From: Gordonia tangerina
GTDB taxonomy: Bacteria; Actinomycetota; Actinomycetes; Mycobacteriales; Mycobacteriaceae
Direction: 5' to 3'
Assembly: GCF_021556435.1 (NCBI RefSeq)
Contig: NZ_JAKGCU010000002.1
Location: 124,001-188,000 of the forward strand
DNA: 64,000 bases
The position numbers were made by a program, and so were the translations under genes. Shown one piece after another: positions 26,581-36,055 of the stretch (positions within the stretch are counted from its first letter, which is position 1; each line of letters opens with the position of its first letter). The notes beneath the pieces are model-generated. The model saw only the letters and a program-made list of their open reading frames with translations, was not told the origin of the DNA and did no database searches.

Positions 26581-27014
26581 GTTCGAACATCCCCGCCGAG
26601 TCCGGATCCGTGGATGCCGGTGAGATCACCGACGACCAGTGGCGGCAGCGACTGACCCCGGCCGAGTACCGGGTGCTGCGCCAGGCCGGCACCGAAGCCC
26701 CGTTCACCGGCGAGTACACCGACACCAAGACCGTCGGTGTGTACCGCTGCCGGGCATGCGACGCCGAATTGTTCCGCAGCGAGCAGAAATTCGACTCACA
26801 CTGCGGATGGCCGTCGTTCTTCTCCCCGCTGGCCGGCGACGCCATCATCGAGCGGGCCGACGACTCACTCGGCATGCGGCGTGTGGAGGTGCTGTGCGCC
26901 AACTGCGGCAGCCATCTGGGTCACGTCTTCTCCGGCGAGGGCTACAACACACCCACCGATCTGCGCTACTGCATCAACTCGATCAGCCTGAAACTCGAAC
27001 CGGCCGAGGAGTGA
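26577..27014 (+). CDS. msrB: peptide methionine (R)-S-oxide reductase MsrB
   Basis: MsrB reduces the R-epimer of methionine sulfoxide in proteins. The 145-aa enzyme has the zinc Cys pairs in YRCRACDAELF and LCANCGSHLG, the substrate-pocket FDSHCGWPSFFSP, GHVFSGEGYNTPTDLR, and the catalytic Cys in RYCINSISL. The length and all key residues are standard. ATG 26577 overlaps the aftC stop in an ATGA junction, so it is translationally coupled to a cell-wall gene, an arrangement also recalled for mycobacteria (Rv2673-Rv2674). Confidence 0.97.
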   Translation: MSSNIPAESGSVDAGEITDDQWRQRLTPAEYRVLRQAGTEAPFTGEYTDTKTVGVYRCRACDAELFRSEQKFDSHCGWPSFFSPLAGDAIIERADDSLGMRRVEVLCANCGSHLGHVFSGEGYNTPTDLRYCINSISLKLEPAEE

Positions 27015-27141
27015 GCGGGTTCGCCCTTCCGCAAGCTCCAGGGCTCCTCAGGGACCAGGACAGGCTCTTCCGTTGTCCCGCGCTCCCTGACGAACCCGCG
27101 AAGAGGCGTCACGGAGGGCTACTCCATCGACCCCGCCCGCT
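27015..27141. other. gene-free stretch after msrB
   Basis: No gene is seen in this first part of the 303-base gap between msrB and hemQ. It contains degenerate direct and inverted words such as agggctcctcagggacc and cgctccctgacg, which look like decayed parts of a dispersed intergenic repeat. The better preserved repeat starts at 27142. Confidence 0.4.
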
Positions 27142-27290
27142 GATCGAGTAGCCGCCGAGCCCCTGGGCGAGGACGCGTATCGAGATCAGATCAGTGGGGT
27201 TCGATACGCGTCGGGCTCGCAAGCTCGCACGCCGCTACTCAACCAGCAGGTGGGCGTCGGCTCGCAAGCGCACGCCGCCACTCAGCCAGC
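27142..27290. repeat. REP-like imperfect palindrome with duplicated right arm
   Basis: The core is a perfect 12-bp inverted repeat, GACGCGTATCGA (27172-27183) and TCGATACGCGTC (27201-27212), flanked by GAGTAG (27146-27151) and CTACTC (27235-27240), giving a roughly 100-base imperfect palindrome. The right arm (27208-27247, gcgtcgggctcgcaagctcg...) is repeated in diverged form at 27254-27290 (gcgtcggctcgcaagcgcac...). It lies between convergent msrB and hemQ. Its structure suggests a dispersed REP/MITE-type element; it may also help terminate transcription. Confidence 0.65.
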
Positions 27291-27317
27291 GTCGTTACGG
27301 TGCACAGCCAGCAGCGC

Positions 27318-28013
27318 TCAGGGCAGCGCGTCGATCAGTGCGGTCGGCTCGACGCGCGGGCCGGTGAAGAACGGCGTCTCCTCGCGCACATGCATCCGTG
27401 CCTCGGTGGCGCGCAGATCGCGCATCAGGTCGACGATGCGGTGCAGCTCGGGCGCCTCGAAGGCGAGCAGCCACTCGTAGTCGCCGAGCGCGAACGACGA
27501 GACGGTGTTGGCACGGACATCCTTGTAGGCGCGTGCCGCCTTGCCGTGATCGGCCAGCATCTTGCGACGCTCCTCGTCCGGCAGCAGGTACCACTCGTAG
27601 GACCGCACGAACGGGTAGACGCAGATGTAGTTGCCGGGTTCCTCCCCCGCCAGGAACGCAGGGATGTGGCTTTTGTTGAACTCTGCGGGACGGTGCAAGG
27701 CGACGTTGCTCCACACGGCGTCGCAGGCCCGACCGAGGATCGTCTCACGACGGAAGCGTGCATAGGCGGCCTGGAGCGCTTCGACCTCTTCGGCGTGCCA
27801 CCAGATCATGAAGTCGGCATCGGCACGCAGACCCGAGACGTCGTAGATGCCGCGGACCACCACCCCGGAGTCCTCCAGCGACTTGAGGAAGTCGGTGGCA
27901 TCGGCCTTCGCCTGATCCCGATCGGCGCCCAGTTCGCCGGGCCGCACGGCGAACACCGAGAACATCAGGTAGCGGATGGTGGAATTGAGTTCGGCGTAGT
28001 CCAAACGGCTCAT
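27318..28013 (-). CDS. hemQ: coproheme decarboxylase HemQ (chlorite dismutase-like)
   Basis: HemQ oxidatively decarboxylates coproheme III to haem b, the last step of the coproporphyrin-dependent pathway of Gram-positive bacteria. The 231-aa protein has the actinobacterial HemQ pattern: [15 protein letters not shown], a middle [39 protein letters not shown] with the proposed proximal His, [18 protein letters not shown] and the C-terminal [13 protein letters not shown]. It lacks the Arg-containing context of true chlorite dismutases as far as can be judged by eye. ATG 28013 ([10 protein letters not shown]) is preferred over 28040. It forms an operon with hemG and hemE. Confidence 0.95.
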   Translation of the reverse strand: MSRLDYAELNSTIRYLMFSVFAVRPGELGADRDQAKADATDFLKSLEDSGVVVRGIYDVSGLRADADFMIWWHAEEVEALQAAYARFRRETILGRACDAVWSNVALHRPAEFNKSHIPAFLAGEEPGNYICVYPFVRSYEWYLLPDEERRKMLADHGKAARAYKDVRANTVSSFALGDYEWLLAFEAPELHRIVDLMRDLRATEARMHVREETPFFTGPRVEPTALIDALP

Positions 28014-28050
28014 GCGTTCATGGTGCCACCGTGACCGCACGCACGATCAG

Positions 28051-29448
28051 TCAGGTCAGGTCGGCCAGCAGCGCCGACACCGCGCGGCCGGCCTGGCCGA
28101 TACAGGCGGGAACGCCGACTCCTGCATAGGCGGATCCGGCGAGCACCAGCCGACGGGGTCGCGCACGCTGCACCGCCGCCATCGCCGCCAGATGGCCGGG
28201 ACGGTAGACGGGCAGCCCGCCCGGCCACCGCACGGCTTGCACCTCGACGATCCGCGCCGATGGCGCCACCACCCCCGCAGCTGCGCAGACTCGGTCGAGG
28301 TCCTCGACCGCCTGCTCGCGAATCCGCTCGTCGATCCCGGGCTGCTCCTGCGCTGACGGGACCGGCGCACCGTATCGCCCGAACGAGGCGCGAACCGACA
28401 CCGGACCACCGTCGTCGGACAGATGCGCCCACTTCTGCGAACTGAACGTGAATGCCTTGGCGCGCAGCCCGGCGTCGGTGGCAACCAACACACCCGAGTG
28501 ATCGGGCAACATCGTGCCCGGTGCCAATGCGATGGAGACCACCATCGACGACGCCCGCGGGACGTCCCAGAGAGGCCCTCCCACCTCGGGATGGTCCTCG
28601 GACAAGAGTGCACCCGCGATCCCGGCCGGCACCGCCAGAATCACGCCGTCGTAGGCGACAGGCGTCTCGCCGCGCACGCCCACGGTCCAGCCGGAGGCGT
28701 GCTCGCGTACCCAACTCACCGTCGCGCCGAATCTCGGCGTGATCTCCGCGTTCGCCAACAACGCCTCGACCAGCACACGGTAACCGCCGACCAACGTGCC
28801 GAACACCGGGCCGGTTGCGTCGGCACCGGCCGCCAGCACCGCGTCGACCGCGGCCGTCAACGAGGGTGCGCCGGCATCGAGCCGCGCGGCCAACGCCGGA
28901 ATCGCTTCGCGTACACCGATGTCACGCGACAGGCTGGCATAGACGCCACCCAGCATCGGGTCCACGCTGCGCGACACCACCGACGGTCCGTACCTATCGG
29001 CCACGAGATCGCCGAGCGAGCGGTCCGTGCCGGCCTCCCACACCAGCGGTCGGTCCGGCTCGTCGGTCATACGCTGGAGGTCCGCGGAATCGGCCAAGCC
29101 GGTCACGGCGCCGGCAGTCGCCGGGATGCCCATCAGCGCGGGAGCCGGCAGCGAATGGAGGCGATCGCCCGACCACACCGCCGGCCGGCGCCCGGTGGGC
29201 GTCACCATCCGAGCTTCGAGACCCAATTCGCGGACCAGCTGCAGCGCTTCGGGGCGACGGACCACGAAGGCCTCGGCGCCCACATCGACCGTGCGTCCCC
29301 CGACATCGACGCTGCGCAGCAGGCCGCCCGGATGGGCATCGGCCTCGAGGACATCGATCACCGCGTCGGCACCGAGCTCGCGACGCAACCGGTAGGCCGC
29401 CGTCAGACCGGAGATCCCGGCGCCGATGATCGCGATGCGGGCGGTCAT
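28051..29448 (-). CDS. hemG: coproporphyrinogen III oxidase, HemY/CgoX type
   Basis: The 465-aa FAD enzyme oxidises coproporphyrinogen III to coproporphyrin III using oxygen. It begins with the dinucleotide-binding fold ARIAIIGAGISGLTAAYRL (GxGxxG), followed by DVLEADAHPGGLLRS and DVGAEAFVVRRPEAL. The middle has DPMLGGVYASL, common to protoporphyrinogen oxidase-type proteins, and the C terminus LVLAGSAYAGVGVPACIGQAGRA closes the FAD site. The neighbours hemQ and hemE place it in the coproporphyrin branch, so the substrate is likely coproporphyrinogen rather than protoporphyrinogen. The symbol hemY is also used for this gene. Confidence 0.94.
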   Translation of the reverse strand: MTARIAIIGAGISGLTAAYRLRRELGADAVIDVLEADAHPGGLLRSVDVGGRTVDVGAEAFVVRRPEALQLVRELGLEARMVTPTGRRPAVWSGDRLHSLPAPALMGIPATAGAVTGLADSADLQRMTDEPDRPLVWEAGTDRSLGDLVADRYGPSVVSRSVDPMLGGVYASLSRDIGVREAIPALAARLDAGAPSLTAAVDAVLAAGADATGPVFGTLVGGYRVLVEALLANAEITPRFGATVSWVREHASGWTVGVRGETPVAYDGVILAVPAGIAGALLSEDHPEVGGPLWDVPRASSMVVSIALAPGTMLPDHSGVLVATDAGLRAKAFTFSSQKWAHLSDDGGPVSVRASFGRYGAPVPSAQEQPGIDERIREQAVEDLDRVCAAAGVVAPSARIVEVQAVRWPGGLPVYRPGHLAAMAAVQRARPRRLVLAGSAYAGVGVPACIGQAGRAVSALLADLT

Positions 29449-29464
29449 GACGTCGCGTCGGGCA

Positions 29465-30532
29465 TCAGAGGCTGTGGACGAGCTCGACCGCGCGGGTGAT
29501 CACATCGGGGTCGGTACTCGGCAACACGCCGTGGCCCAGGTTGAAGATGTGCCCGGTCGCGCCCGCGCGCACCGCGCGGTCCCCGTCGGCGACGACTCTG
29601 CGGACCTCACGTTCCACCACGTCAGACCCCGCGAACATCAACGTCGGGTCGAGATTGCCCTGAACCGCCTTGCCCGGGCCGACGCGGCGTACCGCTTCGT
29701 CGAGCGGCACGCGCCAGTCGACGCCGATCACATCGGCCCCGGCCTCGGCCATGGCTCCGAGCAACTCGCCAGTGCCCACTCCGAAGTGGATGCGCGGCAC
29801 GTCGTGGTCGGCGACCTCGGCGAAGACGCGGGAACTGTGGGGGGCGACGTAGGTCTGATAATCGGCGAGTGACAGCATGCCCGCCCACGAGTCGAACAGC
29901 TGCAGTGCGTCGATCCCGGCATCGAGTTGGACCCGCAGGAAGGTGATCGTGATGTCGGCCAGACGCCCCATCAGTGCGTGCCAGGTCTCCGGATCGCCGT
30001 GCATGAGTGCCTTGGTGCGCTCGTAGTGCCGGCTCGGACCACCTTCGATCAGGTACGAGGCCAACGTGAACGGCGCACCGGCGAAACCGATGAGGGCGGC
30101 CTTGTCCGGCAGTTCGTCGAGAATCAGCTCGATCGCATGCGCGATGGCACCCACCGAGTGCTCCTCGAGCCGCGGCAGATTCGCCACGTCGGCGGCGTCC
30201 CTCACCGGGTTGGCGATCACCGGTCCGGTACCGGCGACGATGTCGAGATCGATGCCGGCCGCCTTCAACGGCACCACGATGTCGGAGAACAGGATGGCCG
30301 CATCCACATCGTGTCGACGGACCGGCTGCATGGTGATCTCGCAGACCAGTGCCGGGTCGAAGCAGGACTCCAGCATGCCGTGGTCGGCGCGGATGGCTCG
30401 GTACTCCGGCAGCGATCGACCCGCCTGCCGCATGAACCACACCGGCCGACGTTCCGGGGAGGCGCCGCGGGCCGCGGCGACCAGTGGGAGATCGTGTGCG
30501 CGACGGGCGCGGGAACGTGTTGTCTCGGACAT
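29465..30532 (-). CDS. hemE: uroporphyrinogen decarboxylase
   Basis: HemE decarboxylates the four acetate side chains of uroporphyrinogen III to give coproporphyrinogen III. The 355-aa TIM-barrel enzyme has the N-terminal signature [16 protein letters not shown], the catalytic Asp region in [47 protein letters not shown] and [14 protein letters not shown]. Start ATG 30532 gives [16 protein letters not shown]; the longer frame upstream is low-complexity Arg/Pro and overlaps the divergent DUF3000 gene. It is first in the operon hemE-hemG-hemQ with gaps of 16 and 37 bases. Confidence 0.98.
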   Translation of the reverse strand: MSETTRSRARRAHDLPLVAAARGASPERRPVWFMRQAGRSLPEYRAIRADHGMLESCFDPALVCEITMQPVRRHDVDAAILFSDIVVPLKAAGIDLDIVAGTGPVIANPVRDAADVANLPRLEEHSVGAIAHAIELILDELPDKAALIGFAGAPFTLASYLIEGGPSRHYERTKALMHGDPETWHALMGRLADITITFLRVQLDAGIDALQLFDSWAGMLSLADYQTYVAPHSSRVFAEVADHDVPRIHFGVGTGELLGAMAEAGADVIGVDWRVPLDEAVRRVGPGKAVQGNLDPTLMFAGSDVVEREVRRVVADGDRAVRAGATGHIFNLGHGVLPSTDPDVITRAVELVHSL

Positions 30533-30600
30533 CGCCTCTACTCTGCCACGTCTCGGCGCGCCTCCTACCACCGTGGGGCCACCGGACCTACCGTCGAGGC

Positions 30601-31221
30601 GTGACCTCTTCGGGAGCTCCGACGGAGCCTGCTGACTTCCGCGCCGCGGTGTCGTCATTGCATGCCGCGCGGATCCGACCGGAAATCGAGGTCGGACCGA
30701 TCCGTCCGCCACAACGTCTCGCCCCGTACAGCTACGCGGTCGGTGCCGAGGTACGTAGCGCCGGCGACGCCGACGACGTACCGGTGGATTCCACGGGTAG
30801 CTCGTTCGGGCGGCTGATCCTGCTCTACGACCCCGCCGGCCAGGAAGCCTGGAACGGGACCATGCGGATGGTCGCCTACGTGCAGGCCGAGGTGGAGGCC
30901 GCGCTGGCGATGGACCCGCTGCTGCCGGAGGTGGCATGGAGCTGGCTGTCCGACGCGCTCGGCGTTCCGACCGGTGAGACCTCCGGGCACGCGCCGGCGA
31001 GCGGGGTGGCGGTGACCGCACTCGGCGGCACGGTGACCTCCACCACCTCGGTTCGCTACGGCGACATCGCGGGACCGCCGCGCGCCCACCAACTCGAGCT
31101 GCGCGCCTCATGGACCGCGGGGGGTCTGGAACTGGCCGGACACCTCGAGGCGTTCTGCGAGGTGTTGTCGTCGGCCGCCGGTCTGCCACCCTCGGGTGTC
31201 ACCGAACTGGGCCCGGCCTGA
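30601..31221 (+). CDS. DUF3000 family protein
   Basis: A 206-aa soluble protein beginning with GTG 30601 ([19 protein letters not shown]). Conserved-looking blocks are [52 protein letters not shown] sequence at 105-120, and the C-terminal [26 protein letters not shown]. These match the actinobacterial DUF3000 family, whose function is unknown. The gene overlaps or abuts the RNase D gene downstream, as in mycobacteria (Rv2680-Rv2681), so a role linked to RNA metabolism is conceivable but unproven. Confidence 0.9.
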   Translation: MTSSGAPTEPADFRAAVSSLHAARIRPEIEVGPIRPPQRLAPYSYAVGAEVRSAGDADDVPVDSTGSSFGRLILLYDPAGQEAWNGTMRMVAYVQAEVEAALAMDPLLPEVAWSWLSDALGVPTGETSGHAPASGVAVTALGGTVTSTTSVRYGDIAGPPRAHQLELRASWTAGGLELAGHLEAFCEVLSSAAGLPPSGVTELGPA

Positions 31222-31237
31222 TTCGGTGGCGGGTCCG

Positions 31238-32542
31238 ATGACGAGCGGCGACGAGACGACCGGACCCTCTGATCCGACACCACCGGAGGCGGTGACCGAA
31301 CCCCTCCTCCGTCCGGCCGAGGGCGTGCCGCCTGTGCTGACCAGCGCCGCCGAGTTCGCTGCGGCTGCCGAGTCCATCGCCGCCGCACATGGGCCGATCG
31401 CGGTGGACACCGAGCGCGCCTCCGGCTATCGCTACTCCCAACGGGCCTACCTGATCCAGATCCGCCGCACCGGTGCGGGCACCTTTCTGCTCGACCCGAT
31501 CGAGGAGCCTGCCGCGCTGGCGCCGGTCATCGAAGCGCTGGACGGACCCGAGTGGGTCCTGCATGCCGCCGACCAGGACCTGCCCTGTCTGCGCGAGGTC
31601 GGCTTCGTCTGCCGCGAGCTCTACGACACCGAGTTGGCCGGACGCCTACTCGGCCTGAGCAAGGTGAATCTCGCCGCGATGGTGGCCGAGTTTCTCGGCC
31701 TCGGGCTCGTGAAGGGCCATGGCGCCGCCGATTGGTCGCGGCGACCGCTCCCCGCAGACTGGCTGAACTATGCCGCACTCGACGTGGAGGTCCTCGTCGA
31801 GCTGCGCGACGCGATGGATGCCGCCCTCGCCGCCGCCGGAAAGGACCAGTGGGCGCGCGAGGAGTTCCGGTTCGTGCTGGAGCGGCCACCTGCTCCCCCA
31901 CGTCCCGACCGCTGGCGCAAGACGTCGAACATCCACACGATCAAGAACGTCCGGACCCTGGCCGCGATACGCGAACTGTGGACCGCTCGTGAGGAACTCG
32001 CGCAACGTCGAGACGTCGCACCCGGGCGGGTACTGCCCGATTCGGCCATCGTCACCGCCGCCACCGCCAACCCCACGTCACAAGCGGAACTCACGCGCCT
32101 GCCCGTGTTCGGGGGTCCCCGCCAACGCCGCCAGGCCCACATCTGGCTGCGCGCGCTGGACCGGGCCCGGGAGCTCGCTGATGCCGACCTGCCGCCGCGC
32201 CGGTCCCCGACGACCGGACTTCCGCCGATCAATCGGTGGGATCAGCGCAATCCCGACGCGGCGGCGCGGGCCGCGCGGGTACGTCCCGTGATCCGAGAGA
32301 TCGCCGAAGCGCACCAGGTGCCGACGGAAAACCTGCTCGCCCCCGAGGTGGTGCGGCAGTTGTGCTGGGAGGGTGTACCTCTGCCGGCCACCGCCGGGTC
32401 GGTTGCTGCCCGCCAGGCTGACGAGGGAGCCCGTCGATGGCAACGCGATCTGACCGCAGCTGCGATCGCAGAGGCACTCAACAGCGTCGACGCCGAGCCC
32501 TCCGCCACGAACCAGACCCCCGACGCCGAACGCCGCGACTGA
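31238..32542 (+). CDS. rnd: ribonuclease D-like 3'-5' exonuclease with HRDC domain
   Basis: The 434-aa protein has a DEDDy exonuclease domain: Asp57 and Glu59 in IAVDTERASG, Asp114 in HAADQDLPCL, and the Tyr/Asp pair in LNYAALDVEVLVEL. An HRDC domain follows (about 220-300), with ELWTAREELAQRRDVAPGRVLPD typical of RNA/DNA-binding HRDC helices. It should trim structured RNAs such as tRNA precursors at their 3' ends. ATG 31238 (MTSGDETTG) is chosen; GTG 31226 and an earlier start overlapping DUF3000 at 31196 are possible. It converges on dxs. Confidence 0.92.
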   Translation: MTSGDETTGPSDPTPPEAVTEPLLRPAEGVPPVLTSAAEFAAAAESIAAAHGPIAVDTERASGYRYSQRAYLIQIRRTGAGTFLLDPIEEPAALAPVIEALDGPEWVLHAADQDLPCLREVGFVCRELYDTELAGRLLGLSKVNLAAMVAEFLGLGLVKGHGAADWSRRPLPADWLNYAALDVEVLVELRDAMDAALAAAGKDQWAREEFRFVLERPPAPPRPDRWRKTSNIHTIKNVRTLAAIRELWTAREELAQRRDVAPGRVLPDSAIVTAATANPTSQAELTRLPVFGGPRQRRQAHIWLRALDRARELADADLPPRRSPTTGLPPINRWDQRNPDAAARAARVRPVIREIAEAHQVPTENLLAPEVVRQLCWEGVPLPATAGSVAARQADEGARRWQRDLTAAAIAEALNSVDAEPSATNQTPDAERRD

Positions 32543-32563
32543 AACACTCGGCCTCTGGCGGCG

Positions 32564-34555
32564 TCAGCCCTCGGCCTCGGGGGCGGCCGACACATCCGAC
32601 TGGGACAGCTCGGATCCGGACAGCTCGGACTCGTCCAACTCGCTATCGGCCGAGTCCCTCGCCGAGTGCATCTCGGCGACGGTCGCGGTGATGGTGCGCG
32701 CGAGATCCTGGGCGGTGAGACCGAAACCGGACAGCAGTTGTCCGCGGGAGGCATGTTCGACGAACCGTTGCGGAATGCCCCGGTGATGCACCGGGACCGC
32801 GACGCCCGCGTCGGACAACGCGTCACTGACCGCCGACCCGACTCCGCCGCGCACACCGCTGTCCTCGAGAGTCACCACCAGTCGATGACGTCGGGCGAGA
32901 TCGGCGATCGACCCCGGGACCGGTAGCACCCAGCGCGGGTCCACGACAGTTGCGTCGATGCCCTGCCGTCCGAGCCGCTGCGCAGTGTCCACCGCGAGAC
33001 CGCAGAAGGCACCGACCGCGACGATGAGCACATCCCCGGCCGCCGCACCGACACCCGGCGCCACCCGATGCAGCACGTCAACGCCGTCTTCAAGGCGCTC
33101 GACCGCCCGGATATCTTCGGGCACAGCGCCTTTGGAGAATCGCACGGCGGTCGGGCCGTCGCTGACCGCGAGGGCTTCGGCAAATTCCTCGCGCAGCCGC
33201 ACGGCGTCGCGCGGCGCGGCGACCCGCAGGCCGGGCACCAACGACATCAAGGACAGATCCCACATGCCGTGATGGCTCGGGCCGTCGGGTCCGGTGATAC
33301 CGGAGCGGTCCAGCACCAGGGTCACCGGCAGCTTCAGCAGCGCCACATCCATCAGCAACTGGTCGAAGGCGCGGTTGAGGAACGTGGAGTAGATCGCGAC
33401 GACCGGATGGAGCCCACCGAGCGCCAACCCCGCGGCCGAGGTCATCGCATGCTGCTCGGCGATCCCGACATCGAACATCCGGTCAGGGAACTTCTCGCCG
33501 AACGGCGTCAGACCGGTGGGACCGGGCATGGCCGCGGTGATCGCGACGATGTCGTCGCGGCGCGAGCCGGCCTCGATCAACGCCGCGGAGAACACCGAGG
33601 TCCAGTCCTGTGGCGACACGCTGGTGGCGCGTCCGGTCCGCGGATCGATGATCCCGGTTGAGTGCATCTGGTCGGCTTCGTGGTTCTCGGCGGGCGCATA
33701 CCCCATCCCCTTGCGGGTGACGGTGTGCACGATGACCGGGGCACCGAATGCCTTGGCCTGCCCGAACGCCGACTCCAGTGCCGCGATGTCATGACCGTCG
33801 ACCGGGCCGACGTACTTGATGCCCAGGTCGGTGAACATGGCCTGCGGGGAGAGCAGATCTTTGAGGCCGCTTTTCATCCCGTGCAGTACCGCGTACGCGG
33901 GTTCGCCGACCACCGGCAACTGCTTGACCGCGCGACGACTCTCGTCGAGGAAACGCTCGTAGGCCGGCTCCAGCCGCAACCCGGACAGGTGGCGGGCCAA
34001 CCCGCCGATGGTGGGGGCATAGGACCGGCCGTTGTCGTTGACCACGATCACCACCGGTCGGTCGCCACCGGCGATGTTGTTCAACGCTTCCCAGCACATA
34101 CCGCCGGTCAGCGCGCCGTCGCCGACGACGGCCACCACGGTCCGGCCAGCAGAGCCGGTCAACTCGAAGGATTTGGAAAGGCCGTCGGCGTAGGACAGTG
34201 CCGCCGACGCATGTGAGGACTCGACCCAGTCGTGCTCGCTCTCGGCGCGCTCCTGGTAGCCGGTGAGTCCGCCCTGCTGGCGCAGCCCGTCGAAACCGTC
34301 CTGCCGGCCGGTGACGATCTTGTGGACATAGCTCTGATGTCCGGTGTCGAAGATGACCGGGTCGCGGGGGGACTCGAACACGCGGTGCAGCGCCAACGTC
34401 AGTTCCACGACCCCGAGATTGGGGCCGAGGTGCCCGCCGGTCGCGGACACCTTGTCGATGAGGAACGCCCGGATCTCGGCGGCCAGAGTGGTCATGTCCT
34501 CCGGCGACAGCGCCTGCAGATCGGTCGGCGAACCGATCTTCTCGAGCACGCCCAT
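32564..34555 (-). CDS. dxs: 1-deoxy-D-xylulose-5-phosphate synthase
   Basis: Dxs makes DXP from pyruvate and glyceraldehyde 3-phosphate, the first step of the MEP isoprenoid pathway. The 663-aa TPP enzyme has [32 protein letters not shown], the TPP motif [30 protein letters not shown], the catalytic Glu in [15 protein letters not shown], and the C-terminal transketolase domain to about 630. A 30-residue acidic Ser/Glu-rich tail ([15 protein letters not shown]) follows and is unlike the core. ATG 34555 (MGVLEKIG) is preferred; an ATG at 34570 also fits. Confidence 0.97.
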   Translation of the reverse strand: MGVLEKIGSPTDLQALSPEDMTTLAAEIRAFLIDKVSATGGHLGPNLGVVELTLALHRVFESPRDPVIFDTGHQSYVHKIVTGRQDGFDGLRQQGGLTGYQERAESEHDWVESSHASAALSYADGLSKSFELTGSAGRTVVAVVGDGALTGGMCWEALNNIAGGDRPVVIVVNDNGRSYAPTIGGLARHLSGLRLEPAYERFLDESRRAVKQLPVVGEPAYAVLHGMKSGLKDLLSPQAMFTDLGIKYVGPVDGHDIAALESAFGQAKAFGAPVIVHTVTRKGMGYAPAENHEADQMHSTGIIDPRTGRATSVSPQDWTSVFSAALIEAGSRRDDIVAITAAMPGPTGLTPFGEKFPDRMFDVGIAEQHAMTSAAGLALGGLHPVVAIYSTFLNRAFDQLLMDVALLKLPVTLVLDRSGITGPDGPSHHGMWDLSLMSLVPGLRVAAPRDAVRLREEFAEALAVSDGPTAVRFSKGAVPEDIRAVERLEDGVDVLHRVAPGVGAAAGDVLIVAVGAFCGLAVDTAQRLGRQGIDATVVDPRWVLPVPGSIADLARRHRLVVTLEDSGVRGGVGSAVSDALSDAGVAVPVHHRGIPQRFVEHASRGQLLSGFGLTAQDLARTITATVAEMHSARDSADSELDESELSGSELSQSDVSAAPEAEG

Positions 34556-34728
34556 CGAGTCCTCCATCACATCCGTCGATTCAGATCAGCACGCCGGGCT
34601 GATGGCGTGCGTTCCATCGGGCGCTGTGGCCTCGATGGCTTTCCCGACAGTCTACGGACCGGACCCGGATCGTCGGATTCACGCCGACCGCCGCGCGCCC
34701 GTCGGATTGATCACACGCGGGTGGCGCG

Positions 34729-36048
34729 TCACCGTCGGCGATGTGCGGGCACCAAGGCGGCGATGGCCTCGACGTGATGGGTCAACGGGAACGCGTCGAA
34801 CGCCCTGATCTCCTGCACTCGATATCCCTGGTCACCGAAGAGGGCCAGATCGCGAGCGAATCGCCCGATGTCGCATCCCACGTGCACGATCACATCCGGA
34901 TCGGCATCGGCGACCACACCGATCACTGCCGCGCCGGCACCGGTGCGCGGCGGGTCCAGGATCACCACGTCGGGGGTCGGCAGTTGCGCGGCCACCGCCG
35001 CCACCTCACCGCGATGCACCTCGACGATGCCGTCGTCGAAGGTGGCCTCGGCAGCAGCGAGGGCGGCCGCGTCGGAATCCACGACATGCACCGTGGCCAC
35101 CGACCCGAGGTCGGCCCGGCCTGCCACATCGATCATCGCTCCCGCCAACACACCGGCCCCGCCGTACAGATCCCACACGACACCGTCCCCGCAACCGCCC
35201 GCCGCTGCGACCAGGTCCACGACCGTCTGCCCGTACGTCGCGGGGGCGGCGCGGTGGGCCTGCCAGAAACCGGTCACGGGGATCTGCCAGATCCGGTCGC
35301 CGACACGATGTGGCGCGGTGGCCAAACCCTCGACCACGCGTTGCGCGCGGGGCTGCTCACGCCGCCGCCGCGTCGCCTGCGCCGCGCCGCGGGCACCACG
35401 GCGTGCACGCCGCACCGGCCGGGGAGGGGCGATTTCGATGATGTGGCGCCCACCGTCCATATCGGCGACGATCGCGAGGTCACCGCCCGGGGTCAGCTCG
35501 AGATCGTCGAGTCCGGCGAGCATCCCGGCCTCCGGGGCCGCACACGAATGGCCGGCGACGATGCCCGAGCCGTGCCGGGCGTGCATGCCCGCGCGGCCGG
35601 CGGAATCGATGCCGAGACGGGTCCGTACCCGCCAGCCGGTGCCGCTGTCACCCAGACCGGTCACCGGTGTGGACGCGATGCCGAGGTCGTCGAGCGCGTC
35701 AGCGCCGAATCCGCCGATCCGACCCAACGCGTCCCGCACGACCTGTGCCTTCAGGTCACGCGCATGCTCGACCGAAACGAACGCGAGGTCACAACATCCG
35801 GCACCGTGTCGGGCGGCATCACAGATCGGCTCGACCCGGAAGGGCGAGGGTTCGATGATCTCAACGACCTCGGCTCGAACGAAGCGCTCCCGGCTGTCGT
35901 CGACGATCCGAGCCCGGACCAGTTCACCCGGGATCGCATCCCGGACGAAGACGACCCGACCGTCGAGTCGACCGACCGCCTCGCCACCGTTGGCCGGACG
36001 GTCGGGCCGCAGCACGATCTCGCGGGCATCGTCGTCGGTTGTGCTCAC
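34729..36048 (-). CDS. TrmA/RlmD-type RNA (uracil-5-)-methyltransferase with TRAM domain
   Basis: The 439-aa protein starts with a TRAM RNA-binding domain (GGEAVGRLDGRVVFVRDAIPGELVRARI), then a central region and a Rossmann methyltransferase: VVWDLYGGAGVLAGAM (SAM binding), VVILDPPRTGAG (motif IV) and HVGCDIGRFARDLALF, whose Cys aligns with the catalytic nucleophile. It should methylate C5 of a uracil in tRNA or rRNA; which site cannot be told from sequence. The middle has an Arg-rich insert (RARRGARGAAQATRRRREQ). GTG 36048, 8 bases after the permease stop, is preferred over the ATG at 36123 inside the permease gene. Confidence 0.9.
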   Translation of the reverse strand: MSTTDDDAREIVLRPDRPANGGEAVGRLDGRVVFVRDAIPGELVRARIVDDSRERFVRAEVVEIIEPSPFRVEPICDAARHGAGCCDLAFVSVEHARDLKAQVVRDALGRIGGFGADALDDLGIASTPVTGLGDSGTGWRVRTRLGIDSAGRAGMHARHGSGIVAGHSCAAPEAGMLAGLDDLELTPGGDLAIVADMDGGRHIIEIAPPRPVRRARRGARGAAQATRRRREQPRAQRVVEGLATAPHRVGDRIWQIPVTGFWQAHRAAPATYGQTVVDLVAAAGGCGDGVVWDLYGGAGVLAGAMIDVAGRADLGSVATVHVVDSDAAALAAAEATFDDGIVEVHRGEVAAVAAQLPTPDVVILDPPRTGAGAAVIGVVADADPDVIVHVGCDIGRFARDLALFGDQGYRVQEIRAFDAFPLTHHVEAIAALVPAHRRR

Positions 36049-36055
36049 CGTGCTG

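Noticed and set aside
30533-31189. N-terminal extension of HemE as a larger fusion protein
   Set aside because: The extra sequence is Arg/Pro-rich, lies opposite the DUF3000 gene and has no domain; ATG 30532 matches the family start.
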